Shown here: positions 47,085 to 57,465 of the stretch, in pieces
Layout of the letters: the number at the start of each line of letters is the position of its first letter
Numbering within the stretch: position 1 is the stretch's first letter
From: Proteles cristata cristata
Taxonomy: Eukaryota > Chordata > Mammalia > Carnivora > Hyaenidae
Reading direction: 5' to 3'
NCBI GenBank assembly: GCA_017311185.1
Contig: JAESUZ010004534.1
Span: 2,627,501-2,691,500, forward strand
Length of the DNA stretch: 64,000 nt
Notes under the pieces: model-generated
Database searches by the model: none
What the model was told of the DNA's origin: nothing
What the model saw: only the letters and a program-made list of their open reading frames with translations
Translations under genes and position numbers: made by a program

Positions 47085-48030
47085 CATATTAGAAAGAGAA
47101 GATATTAGAAAATTTCACTGAAGCAAATCATCACATTAGTGGATAAAAGGTATAACCTATTTTATCACCTGTATCATATGATGCAGAAAAAAAGCAGCAG
47201 ACAAAATTCAACAACAGTTCATAATAAAAACTCTAAATAACTAGGAAAAGAAAGAAAATATGTTGAAAATCTCTCTACAATACACTTATAGCAAACAACA
47301 AACTTAATAGTGAAAACTAGAAACACTTTCTTCTAAATTAAAAAAAAAGACAATACTTTACTTATTTATTACTTCATCAAAATGCTACTGAAGACATAGT
47401 ATATGTATACTTATAATTGAATTTGGCTATATATTACAGAAAACATAATAGCACCTTAAACAAAATAGTAGGGGTTTTTTGTTGTTATTGTTGTTGTTTT
47501 GTTTTGTTTTTTGTTTTTTGTTTTTTTGCTTAAAAGAAATTCTGATGTAGGCAGCATTGTCCTAAAATTGCAACTCCATAAATTCATCATGGCCCACATT
47601 CCTTTTTCATTCTGTACCACCATTCTCAACATTTGCTTACATGCTCAGAGGTACCTCATGATCTCAAAGTGGAGACTGGAGCTCCGAACATCAAATCTAT
47701 GTTCCCAGCATCAGAAAGGAAGACAGGATAAAAGCAAAAGGATGCACTTACAATAGGAATCATTTGTCCAAGAATTTTCCTGAAGCTCAACCCAATTACT
47801 TCCATATACATTTCATGGCTATACCTAAATGTAAGGGAGGCTGCAAAATTTAGTTTTTTCATTTGCATATTCTATCCCCATTTTTAAGAAAGAAGGAATG
47901 AATGCATTTTGTAGACAGCAGTCTCTGATAGACCAATAAACAAGAAAAAGGAAATCAGAAGTATAAGTGGAAAAGAAGAAATAGTTTTACCATTATTTGT
48001 CAAAGACATGGCGTTTTACATAGAAAACCC
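47085..48030 (+). mobile_element. Old L1 reverse-transcriptase region, interrupted
   Basis: 47085-47400 matches ORF2 around 'gacaaaattcaacaacagttc' and 'gcaaacaacaaacttaatag'. 47935-48030 matches the active-site region: translated, PLFVKDMAFYIENP, where FADD has become FVKD. Between them, 47410-47930 holds a T-rich run and another old interspersed repeat ('aagggaggctgcaaaatttag') whose family I cannot name. Confidence 0.6.
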
Positions 48031-48032
48031 AT

Positions 48033-48228
48033 GGGTGCCAGGGTGGCTCAGTCAGTTAAGCACCCAGCTTTGGTTCAGGTCATGACCTCAGGGTTCACAA
48101 GTTTGAGCCCTGTGGTGGCCAGGTCAGGCTCTCTGCTGACAGCTTGGACCTGCTTTAGATCTGTGTCTCCTTCTCTCCCTGTCCTGCTTCTGGTTGCACT
48201 CTGTCTCTCTCTCAAAAATGAATAAACA
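48033..48228 (+). mobile_element. SINEC_Fc-type SINE joined directly to an L1 3' end
   Basis: Head GGGTGCCAGGGTGGCTCAG with an extra GGTGGCCAGGTCAGG-like stretch in the middle. It ends CAAAAATGAATAAAC with no A-tail, and the L1 3' end starts at once. Confidence 0.85.
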
Positions 48229-48320
48229 ACACTTGTTGGGATGATCACTGGGTCTTATATGGAAACTAACTTGACAATAAACTATGAAAGAAAAATAGAT
48301 AAATAAATAAATAAATAAAA
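48229..48320 (+). mobile_element. Minimal L1 3' end (about 60 bp) plus A-rich tail
   Basis: CACTTGTTGGGATGATCACT, then 'atatggaaactaacttgac' and 'aataaactatgaaag' equal the last 60 bases of the felid L1 3' UTR. An AAAT-type tail follows. Very severe 5' truncation. Confidence 0.8.
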
Positions 48321-48351
48321 TATTCCAGCAGAAATAAAAATAAAATAAATA

Positions 48352-48555
48352 GGGGCGCCTGGGTGGCTCACTCGGTTAAGCGTCCGACTTCGGCTCAGGT
48401 CATGATCTCGCGGTTCGTGGGTTCAAGCCCCGCATAGGGTTCTGGGCTGACAGCTCGGAGCGTGAAGCCTGTTTCGGATTCTGTGTCTCCCTCTCTCTCT
48501 GACCCTTCCCCACTCATGCTCTGTCTCTCTCTGTCTCGACAATAAATTTTTTAAA
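48352..48555 (+). mobile_element. SINEC_Fc-type SINE, near consensus
   Basis: GGGGCGCCTGGGTGGCTCAC and CGTCCGACTTCGGCTCAGG keep most CpGs, suggesting a young copy. Its tail region leads into the AAAAT repeat. Confidence 0.93.
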
Positions 48556-48565
48556 AGCTGTGAAA

Positions 48566-48635
48566 TAATAAAATAAAATAAAATAAAATAAAATAAAATA
48601 AAATAAAATAAAATAAAATAAAATAAAATAAAATA
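48566..48635. repeat. AAAAT pentanucleotide microsatellite
   Basis: About 13 to 14 nearly perfect units next to a SINE tail. The three overlapping minus-strand frames reading repeated FILFY are repeat artefacts. Confidence 0.97.
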
Positions 48636-49527
48636 ACATACAGGGGATAGATACAATGAGAAAGACAAAATATTGCTGACAGGTAAAGCTGATTGATGGA
48701 TTTATGTGCATTTAAGTACTTTCTACTTTTGTGTCTATATTCAAAATTTTCCATAATAAAAATTCAAAGATGTATTTGATCTTTAAAACAAAAAGCAAAA
48801 AAAAAAATTAATAAAAAATAAAGAGAAAAGAAAAAGAAAAGAAAACCCAAGAGAATCAATAGATCAACTTAAAATAGAAGAGATAAACAAGGTTGTGCAA
48901 ATATTAATATAGGAAAAATGAAGGGTTCCTATAAACCAGAGATTTTCATTTATAAAATGTAGTTTTATAGTAATATTACACACATACACACACAGTAATG
49001 GGGAAAAATCCAATAAAAGATATATAAATAATCATAAAATATTAAAGATATAAAAGAACAAAGTAAGGATGAAATAAACTATTCTTAGATGGAAAAATTC
49101 AATATTTGAAACATATCAATCTTCCTAAAACTTAATCTATACATCCAATCCAAATTTCAAAAGCATTGTTTAAAGAAGTTTAAATGGTGATAATAAAACT
49201 TATATGAAAAAACAAAAAGGCCAGTATGGGCAAAACAATTAAAAGAAAACTAAGATAGACAGACCTGCTCTCACAAATACCAACATACTTTAAAACTGAA
49301 GTAGTTATGATAATGTTATAGTAGTACAAGAATAATCAAATAGACAAATACAACAAAGGCCAATAACAACCCTCCACTTATATTTGAAAAGTTAACGTAA
49401 GATAGAGACAGAATTGCATAGAATGGAAGTGACAGGCCATTTAATAAATCATATCCGGGTAATGGTTCGCTATACAAGGAATAAACTTAGATTTCTACAT
49501 CACAGCATAAAAAAAATAAATTCTTTT

Positions 49528-49755
49528 CTTTATTTATTTGGAAGTTTAATTATTAATTTTGAAAGGGAAAAAAAAAGAGCATGAGCAGAGGAGGGGAGGG
49601 AAAGAGAGAGAAGGGCATGGGGAGAGAATCCCAAGCAGGCTCTGCACTACCAGCACAGAGCCTAATGCAGGACTAGAACCCACAAACTGTGAGATCATGA
49701 CCTGAGCCAAAACCAAGAGTCAGTTGCTTAGCCAACTGAACCACCTAGATGCCTC
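49528..49755 (-). mobile_element. Older SINEC-type SINE, reverse
   Basis: Tail-first TTTATTTATTTGGAAG, GA-rich middle, and reversed head ACCACCTAGATGCCTC. Short worn duplication: ATAAATTCTTTT before, ATAAATTATTTT after. Confidence 0.88.
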
Positions 49756-49867
49756 AAAGAATAAATTATTTTAAAAGAAAATATTGAATGTGTTTATGAC
49801 CTCAGGATAGTGACATACATTTTAAACAAGACAAAAAAAGCCTTAAACTTATAAAGAAAATGTGAAG

Positions 49868-50083
49868 GGGCACCTGTGTGGCTCAGTCAGTTAAGCAACC
49901 AACTCTTGATTTCTGCTCAGGTCATGATCTCACGGTCTGTGGGATAGAGCCCCATGTTGGGCTCTTCAATGGCAGAGTGTACCCTGCTTGGGATTCTCTC
50001 CTTCTCTCTCTGGCCCTCCCCTTCTTGTGCATGAGAGCTCTGTCTCTGTCTCTCTCTCTCTCAAAATAAACATACAAACATTT
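49868..50083 (+). mobile_element. Older SINEC-type SINE
   Basis: Head GGGGCACCTGTGTGGCTCAG; GAAAATGTGAA before and GAGAAATGTGAA after form a worn duplication. Confidence 0.9.
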
Positions 50084-50337
50084 AAGAGAAATGTGAAATC
50101 ATTTCACTATATAAAAATTTAAAACTTCTGTTCATCAAAAGAACCTTAAAATACAAAGACAATTTACAGACTGGGAGAATAAATTTGCAACACATACAAT
50201 GACAAAGAATTGGAATTCCAACTCTACCATGAATGCTTAAAAACCAATAGTAAATGAACAAATGACCTGATAGAAAAATGGGCAAAAAGAAAACTCATAT
50301 CAAAGTAATCCTAAAGTCTAATAAATAGGGAAAGGCA

Positions 50338-50544
50338 GAGGCATCTAGGTGGCTCAGTCAGTTAAGGGTCTGAATTCGCTCTGGTCATGATCTCGTGGTT
50401 CGTGGGTTCAAGCCCTGCATAAGGCTCTGTGTTGACAGCTCAGAGCCTGGAGCCCACTTTGGGTTCTGTGTCTTCCTCTCTCTCTCTGACCCTCCCCTGC
50501 TTGTGCTTTTTCCCTCTCTCTCTCAAATAAAATTTTAAAAAAAT
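50338..50544 (+). mobile_element. SINEC_Fc-type SINE
   Basis: Head GAGGCATCTAGGTGGCTCAG. Flanks AAATAGGGAAAGGCA (50323-50337) and AAACAGGGAAAGGCA (50545-50559) differ at one base. Confidence 0.93.
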
Positions 50545-50793
50545 AAACAGGGAAAGGCAAGTAAAAAAAACTATTTAAAAATATTCTTTTCTATTTATCC
50601 ATTAGGCAAATATTTATCAATATCAAGTGTTGACAAGAATGTCGGGAAATGCTAATTCATGTATTCAGCTATTGAGAGTATAAAAAGGAGAACAATTCAG
50701 TAAAATCTAAGTTATAAATATTTTCAAACCACTGATTCCACTTCTAATTATATCCTCAAATGCGTACAAGATTTTTAAGAATATTAATTACAG

Positions 50794-51011
50794 GGGCGAC
50801 TGGGTGGCTCAGTCGGTTAAGCATCCGACTTCAGCTCAGGTCACGATCTCACGGTTCATGGGTTCAAGCCCCGCATAAGGCTCTGTGCTGACAGCTCAGA
50901 GCCTGCAGCCTGTTTCAGATTCTGTGTCTCCCTCTCTCTCTGTCCCTCCCATGCTCACGTGTTCTCTCTCTCTCTCAGAAATAAATAAAACATTAAAAAA
51001 ATTGTTTTAAA
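50794..51011 (+). mobile_element. SINEC_Fc-type SINE
   Basis: Head GGGCGACTGGGTGGCTCAG. Exact 17-bp duplication AAGAATATTAATTACAG (50777-50793 and 51012-51028). Confidence 0.95.
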
Positions 51012-51486
51012 AAGAATATTAATTACAGTATTTTATAAGAACAATTTAAGACAATTTAAGAGAGTATACTACCTGGAGAATTACTGGGAGAACAAATAGA
51101 TAAATGATTGTATATCAATATAATGGGATCCTTTATAGCATTTTAAAACAAACTGGTTCTCTATACATCATCATAAATAAATCTTAATATAAGTGAGTGA
51201 ACAAATTGCAGAATGATATGTATACCACTATTGTTATGGATAACCTTAAAATACACATAATACTAAATGTTATTTATGGGTGTTTCCACATGTGACAAAA
51301 ATATTTAACAAACCTCAGACTAGCGATTACCTCCCCGAAAAAAAGAGAAATCAAATGTTTTTTCTCAAATAAACAAAATGAAACAAAAACAAAAAACACC
51401 TGAAAATACCTAAGCACATAAGATTTTAAAATAACATGTAGATTCAAGGTTGTCTGTTATTTTATATCATTCTCCATACTTTTGTA

Positions 51487-51671
51487 CACTTAAAAAAATT
51501 TTTTTTAACATTTATTTTTGAGAGACAGAGAGAGACAGCATGAGCAGGGAAGGGTCAGAGAGGGAGGGAGCTGTCAGCACAGAGCCCTACACAGGGCTCA
51601 AACCCACAGACTACAAGATCATGACCTGAGTAGAAGTCGGGCACCCAACCGACTGAGCAACCCAGGCACCC
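51487..51671 (-). mobile_element. SINEC_Fc-type SINE, reverse, internally shortened
   Basis: Exact duplication CCATACTTTTGTA (51474-51486 and 51672-51684). The part between the CT-rich middle and GAGCTGTCAGCACAGAGC is shortened. Confidence 0.93.
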
Positions 51672-51738
51672 CCATACTTTTGTATATTTTAAGTATCTAT
51701 TTAAGAAGGAAAAACAATTGTTCATCATAAAAACTTTT

Positions 51739-51960
51739 TTTTTATGTTTTTTTTTTTTTATTTATTTCTAGGAGAGAGAGAGAGAGACAGCGTGAGCAGG
51801 GGAGGGTCAGAGTGAGAGGGAGTCACAGACTGAAACAGGCTCCAGGCTCTGAGCTGGCAGTCAGCACAGAGCCTGACGCGGGGCTCGAACCCACGAACCG
51901 CGAGATCATGACCTGAGCGAAAGTCGGACGCTCAACCAACTAAGCCACCCGGGAGCCCCT
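51739..51960 (-). mobile_element. SINEC_Fc-type SINE, reverse, young
   Basis: Near consensus with CpGs kept (GACGCGGGGCTCGAACCCAC, then GAACCGCGAGATCATG). Flanks CATCATAAAAACTTTT (51723-51738) and CAACATAAAAACTTTT (51961-51976) differ at one base. Confidence 0.95.
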
Positions 51961-51976
51961 CAACATAAAAACTTTT

Positions 51977-52590
51977 AAAAATATGAAGTAATCATTAAGG
52001 AAGAAACAAATTATTCTTAGTGCTTTACTATATTTCCCTCTAAGCAGTTTATATGAATATTTTACATAGTTAAGAACATATTTTATACTTAATTTTCTAT
52101 TCTCTTTTTTATTTACTTAATATAATAGCATAAGCATTCCCCATGTTGTCATAATGGTGGCACAATGTCACCTTAAATGGCTGTATAATAATTTGTTGAA
52201 ATAGTCTAAATTTTGGGCCATTTGGCTTTCTCTAATTTTTCGTGATTATGTAAAAATTGATGTAAAAATGTCTTTTACTGAGCTTTTTTGTATTCCTCAT
52301 TACTCTGAAGCATTTTCTAATTTTATAAGAAGCTTTAAAATTTTTAAGATTTTAAAAGTTTGATAAATATGGCTGAACTTCAGAACAAGTCTTCACTTCA
52401 ACAAATGTTGAAGTACCAAAATGTACTATTTTGGACAAAACTAAAGTTAGCTCCTTGCTAAGGGGTCAGTTTTATGTGCTGTCAGTTTTACCTTCTTTAC
52501 CACTTTTGAAACTCACTCTAAGTAGGCAGCTTTTTTTTGTTGTTGTACTTGCACGGTTAAAGACTGCTGAGGTTCACTACCTCAGTAACT
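51977..52590. other. Low-copy or old-repeat sequence
   Basis: Part (about 52075-52330) has the look of an old L1 3' UTR ('catgttgtcataatggtggc'), not firmly assigned. The rest is unremarkable. Confidence 0.35.
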
Positions 52591-53915
52591 TTTTTTTTTT
52601 AACTCTAAGTGAAGCTTTATTGTGGGGGCTCTGGGGGGGGTGGTCAGTTGGGACAGCCAAAGACAATCATGTTCTCAGTGAAGTTGGCCAGATCTTGGCA
52701 CTGCTTCTCATTCTCCTCATCTTGGCATTCGTCGACCTCCGGCCACAGCTCCACCCAGGGGTCCTTCCCGATGGTGTAGCTGACGTTGGGTTTCTCTCCC
52801 CTCAGGTCAGCAGAGATGCCCCACATGACGTAGTGTTTTCCCTCCTGCAGCTTCAGGGCTTCTCTGCACTTGACATGGCTGATGAACCTGCGTTCCTGCC
52901 CAGGCTGCATCTCATCAGAGCCTGACTTGATGATCTGCTTGGTGACCATTATGTAATATTCAAAGTCTTCTGACAGCTCCTTCTTGAGAAGTCTGGTCTT
53001 GTACACGTAGTCAACTCCCGGCTCACAGTCCTTGTCCAGATGCTCAGCCAGGGTGATCTTTTCATCCACCTCGTGCATGAAACAGTTCTCCTCAGCACAG
53101 CAGCACATGTCCTTGTGACAGAGCTTGCTCAGTAAACCGTCTTCTTTGTCTGGGTGGTAGAACCAGATGCAGGTTGGAGTAGGAGTACACCTTGACCGAC
53201 CCAGGCTGGATAAGCCCCACGTTGAAATACCGGTGCACTTTGAAGGTCAGACAGTCCTCTTCGTCATGTGAGATCTTGTCCAGTAGATGATGAGGGTGTT
53301 CGTATGGGAGACGGCCTTGTTCAGCTCATATTTAGAGATGTATCTGTTGGTGCCATTGCTCAACGGGTCAAGGTCACCAGTGTCAGGAGAAAAGCCAGTC
53401 ATCATGGATATATCCAAGATCGACATGGTAGCATCCTTGTCTCCCAGGTACCTGGTACAGATGCAAGAATCATGGTGTTCAGGGCAGCCTGAGGCCCTTG
53501 ACATCTTCAGGAGCTCATTGTATATCCGCCCTGAGGTCAACCTTCTTGCAGGTATGTTTGGTTTTGAGCTTGGCATGGTACACTGTCACCACTGACAAGG
53601 TACCTTGTCCTTTTCCCTTAGGTGTTACTACAAAGTCCTCATTTATCTTGGTCTCTGCTGACCACTGGAGGCTAGCAGATTCCCAGAGGATGGTGTACTT
53701 GATAGCAGAGCTACAGCTGGGTAGGTTACTGGACACATACAGGTTCAGGTCCTTGTGGTCAGGGACATCCTTCTGGTATTGGGCCAAGGCTTGGAACACC
53801 ATGAAGGTGGCCTGGGTGGAGCCATAGCCACCTCTGTAGTATCTCTGCTCATTGAGCCAGTTCATGACAGGACGTAGAGTCAAAGTCTTTGAGCAACAGC
53901 AGGGCCAAGAGGGCA
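52591..53915 (-). pseudogene. C3: Complement C3 processed pseudogene (3' end only)
   Basis: Retrocopy of about the last 425-430 codons of complement component C3, the plasma protein whose cleavage drives all complement pathways. On the minus strand it reads from ...LALL.LKDFD (end of the TED) through [22 protein letters not shown]8 ([18 protein letters not shown]) and the C345C/netrin domain ([14 protein letters not shown] to [12 protein letters not shown] and the stop at 52644-52646). No introns are present; a polyadenylation signal AATAAA (52616-52621) and an A run (52591-52600) follow, so it came from mRNA. Frames break near 53865, 53515, 53480, 53280 (one base lost) and 53180 (about 10 bases lost). 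The thioester and anaphylatoxin regions are outside the copy. No promoter is seen; non-functional as C3. No clear flanking duplication. Confidence 0.95.
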
Positions 53916-53979
53916 TGAGATCATGACAGCTGAAACCAAGAGTAGAATGCTTAACTGACTGAGCCACATAGCAGCCCTC
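53916..53979 (-). mobile_element. SINE 5' head fused to the C3 retrocopy
   Basis: On the minus strand GGGCTGCTATGTGGCTCAGT, then 'tcatgatctca', is the first 64 bases or so of a SINEC element. It ends in mid-element and joins C3 at 53915/53916 with at most one shared base. The SINE middle and A-tail are absent. Confidence 0.85.
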
Positions 53980-54124
53980 AAATTTTTTAATTTTAATTTC
54001 AATTTAAAAAAAAAACTCTTTTCCCTTTGACAATAAGTATGTTGTAGAAATGGATGGAAAATTTTGTCATTTCACAATTACATTTTTCTTTGTAAACTTT
54101 TTGACAAATACATGTCCTACATTT

Positions 54125-54762
54125 TTTTTTTTACAAATAGTTTATTGTCAAGTTGGTTTCCATATAACACCCAGTGCTCATCCCCACAAGAATCCCCCTC
54201 CGTGCCCATCCCCCCTGCTCCCCACATCCATCAGTCCTCAGTTTGTTCTCAGCATTCAAGAGTCTCTCATGGTTTGCCTCTCTCCCTTTTCCCCACCATT
54301 TCCCCCCTTCTTCTCCCCCATGGTCCTCAGTTAAGTTCCTCCTAATCCTCCTACACGTGCAAACATATGATATTTGGCCTTCTCTGCCTGCCTTATTTGG
54401 CTCAGCATAACACCTTCAAGGTCCATCCATGTTGCTACACATGGCCAGATTTCATTCTTTCTCATTGCCATGTAGTATTTCATTGTATAGATGAACCACA
54501 TCTTCTTGATCCATTCGTCCATTGATGGACACGTAGGCTCTTTCCATGTTTTGGCTATTGTTGAGAGTGCTGCTATGAACATTGGGGTACATGTGCTCCT
54601 ATGCATCAGCATTTCTGTATCCCTTGGGTAAATTCCTAGCAGTGCTATTGCTGGGTCATAGGGGAGTTCTATTGTTAATTTTGTGAGGAACCTCCACACT
54701 GTTTTCCAGAGGGGCTGCACCAGTTTACATTCCTGCCAACAGTGTAGGAGGGTGACTGTTTT
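54125..54762 (-). mobile_element. Young 5'-truncated L1, reverse
   Basis: Poly(A), 3' UTR and the last 140 codons or so of ORF2, about 640 bp. A perfect 15-bp duplication ACATGTCCTACATTT lies at 54110-54124 and 54763-54777. The ORF2 tail is fully open ([20 protein letters not shown] to the ...VMLSQIRQAEKAKYHMFA end), which suggests a recent insertion. Too short to encode any activity. Confidence 0.96.
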
Positions 54763-54777
54763 ACATGTCCTACATTT

Positions 54778-55482
54778 CAAAACAACTTCTTGACAAATAT
54801 ATGTCCTTTATTTCAAAAATAAAGAAATAAATTTGTGGCTCCTGTTGAGCTTATGCTGCAGGGGGAAAAAGATAGAATAATAAAACATATGTCCCTAATT
54901 TTTAAGAACAACAGCTTTTCTGAACTTTAATGTATTCCTATTATTATTATGGTTTATTTCATAGTGGAATATAGATACTGTCCAACTGCATGAGAGCAAA
55001 CTCTACTGGTAAAGTGAGTAAGAAATCTTTGAAGAGCCTTTCTCTCACAGCTTTGCAGGAATGATGATTTTATTATGTCCAGACTGACTTAACCACACCA
55101 GGGGAATCAAAAACAAAAGACTTTGAGAAACAGGGACATAGGACTCTTCAGGGATTCCTCATAATTGCAGAGCCCACAGCAAGCCCTCACAGTCAAACTC
55201 CCAGCAGTAAGTTGTCACAGCAGCCACCCACACCCTCCTACGGTACAGTGATCATTAGTTTTTCCATCTCAAAAGCACTCTACAAACGGTAACCAATTAA
55301 CAGGAGCTTACAGACATAAATACCAATAAGCAAGCAGAGCAGGAGTACAGTTATATAAAAATCCTAAGTAAGGTGCATTTAAACATTTAGAATTTACAGT
55401 CTAATTTCTGTAAATGTTCCACTCTGGAACAAAATGTAAAGATCATAACTATTAATGACATTAAGTTCCTTTATCACTAAAG
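54778..55482. other. Low-copy sequence
   Basis: No recognisable feature. Confidence 0.4.
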
Positions 55483-55497
55483 AATAAGTGCATAATA

Positions 55498-55720
55498 GGG
55501 GCACCTGGGGGGGGCTCAGTTAGATAGGCATCCAACTTCAGCTAAGGTCACGATCTCAAGGTTCGTGAGTTTGAGCCACATGTCAGGCTCTGTGCTGACG
55601 GCTTAGAGCCTAGAGCCTGCTTTGGATTCTGTATACCCCTCTCTCTCTGCCCTTCTACCGCTCATGCTCTGCCCTTCTCTGTTTCAAAAGTAAATAAACA
55701 TTCAAAAATTTTTAAAAAAG
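55498..55720 (+). mobile_element. SINEC_Fc-type SINE
   Basis: Head GGGCACCTGGGGGGGGCTCA, where TGG has become a G run. AATAAGTGCATAATA (55483-55497) and AGTAAGTGCATAATA (55721-55735) differ at one base. Confidence 0.93.
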
Positions 55721-55735
55721 AGTAAGTGCATAATA

Positions 55736-56714
55736 AATTCTAATTGAACTAACAGGAAATTCATTTACTACCCTCCTCCAAAAGAAAAGAAAGAAAGGAA
55801 AACACATTTTGTAAACCTCATTTTTAAACAAATAATGGGTAGAAATCCTTGAAAAAGCCTTCTTCTGAAAACTCAAAGTCTCCCCAACTAAGAACTATGG
55901 GGAAAAATGTAATAGGAAATGAACTAGCAATTCATTTTGATCCTATTGTGCATGATGTCCACTGTGACTAAGTTTATTCATTTTTTCACTATTACTTATT
56001 TTTGGGAAGCTAATTTACACATACAGGTGCCATGACTAAAGACAGTACTATATGTCTTGGTTATTATGTGGCAAACTGGTTTGATCATCAGCAAATGCAG
56101 ATCAAAGGAAAAAAACTGTATGCCTTAAAATATTTAATTCCTTCAATTCTTTTAATCAAGGTAAAATTTCAATACTTTTTATTGCCAATGTAACCAGTCT
56201 GAGTGATACATCAGGTATCACAGGTACGGATGAGATGCCTTATCTAGCTCATTCATTCCTTCATAATAAAGCCAAGCACTATTCTAACAGGATGTCATTG
56301 AAATGGAGTTTAATTGATTACAGAATAAACATATTATCATTAAAATTAGCTTAAAGGACTAATTATGCTGTATATGGAAATATAGACATTACTACTCCAC
56401 TCATACCTGCACTGATTTTTCTCAAAACTCTCACAGAATAAGAAAGGACATGTGACTAGACAATCCATCTAAAACATAAGTAAAGTTTATTTTTAGTATC
56501 TCCTACAAGTTTTGTACTTGTCTATATGAAACAGATTTTCTTGTTGTACTACATTTTTCATAATACTAGGAAAAACAAAGATTAATTTGCAAATATTCTC
56601 TGGATATAATCCAGAGGGGGGATGATCTGGAAGAACCTTAAACCAACAATAATATAGTCTAATTAAAGTAGAAAACCTAGCCAAAAATTAAATGACCTAG
56701 CAAAAGAACTATGT
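55736..56714. other. Low-copy sequence
   Basis: No recognisable gene or repeat. Confidence 0.4.
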
Positions 56715-56857
56715 TGTAAACAAAAAGGGTACATACTTTGGGATCAGATAAACTTGACTACAAACCTTGGTTTTGAGTTTGAGGACCTGAATCCTATTCT
56801 TCGATTCAGTTTCTTCATCTGTAAAATACTGGTGTTACAAGCCTTTATGAATTAAAT
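56715..56857 (+). mobile_element. MIR SINE fragment
   Basis: 'gggatcagataaacttgact', 'cagtttcttcatctgtaaaat' match MIR sense order. It is cut off by the L1 that follows. Confidence 0.6.
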
Positions 56858-57465
56858 GATCTCCACATCCTTGCCAACATCTGTTGTTTCCTGAGTTGTT
56901 AATTTTAGCCACTCTGACTGGTATGAGGTAGTATCTCAATGTAGTTGTTATTTCCCTATGATGAGTGATGTTAAGAATCTTTTTATGTATCTGTTAGCCA
57001 TTTGGATGTCTTCTTTGGAAAAATATCTATTCATGTCTTTTGCCCATTTGTTCACTGGATTATTTGTTTTTCAGGTGTTGAGGTTAGTAAGTTCTACATA
57101 GATTTTGGATACTAACCCTTTATCCAATATGTGATTTGCAAATATCTTCTCTCATTCCGTTGGTTGCATTTTAGTTTTTGCTGATTGTTTCCTTTGCCAT
57201 GCAGAAGCTTTTTCTTGATGAGGTCCCCATAGTTCATTTTTGCTTTTATTTCCCTTGCCTTTGGAGATGTGTCGAGTAAGAAGTTGCTGCAGCCACGGTC
57301 AAAGATGTTGCCTGTTTTCTCTCCTAGGATTTTGATGGTTTCTTGTCGCAGATTCAGGTATTTCATCCATTTCAAATTTATTTTTGTGTATGGTGTAAGA
57401 AAGTGGGTCAATTGCATTCTTCTACATGTTGTTGTCCAGTTCTCCTAGCACCATTTGCTAGTAAG
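56858..57465 (-). mobile_element. L1 ORF2 C-terminal fragment, reverse
   Basis: The reverse reads ORF2 from ...LTPYTKINLKWMKYLNLRQE onward to the ...DPR/IPHQWSGWQD-like segment. The frame at 57112-57417 remains open for 101 codons. Neither the 3' UTR nor the 5' part is present, so it was cut at both ends. Confidence 0.85.

Larger units (their letters stand above)
48840..51480 (+). mobile_element. Very old L1 ORF2/3' segment hosting several SINEs
   Basis: Pieces between the SINEs follow ORF2 C-terminal order. At 49080-49510: 'aatccaaatttcaaaagcat', 'ggccagtatgggcaaaac', 'aaatagacaaatacaacaaa'. At 50085-50330: 'ttctgttcatcaaaagaacc', 'aatttgcaacacatac'. At 50560-50760: 'aaaccactgattccacttct'. 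Very diverged. Confidence 0.6.

Noticed and set aside
48423..48754. Three overlapping frames with repeated FILFY, suggesting membrane protein
   Set aside because: Translation of the AAAAT microsatellite and SINE.
48033..51960. CRISPR-like array of regularly spaced repeats
   Set aside because: Repeats are SINEs of about 200 bp in mixed orientation with TSDs; vertebrate DNA; spacing irregular.
52431..52925. 164-codon plus-strand frame over the C3 region
   Set aside because: Shadow of the C3 retrocopy on the opposite strand; it begins in unrelated upstream sequence and has no motif.
52644..53108. Functional complement gene
   Set aside because: No introns, several frame breaks upstream, only the 3' quarter of C3 present, poly(A) tail. 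It is a processed pseudogene.
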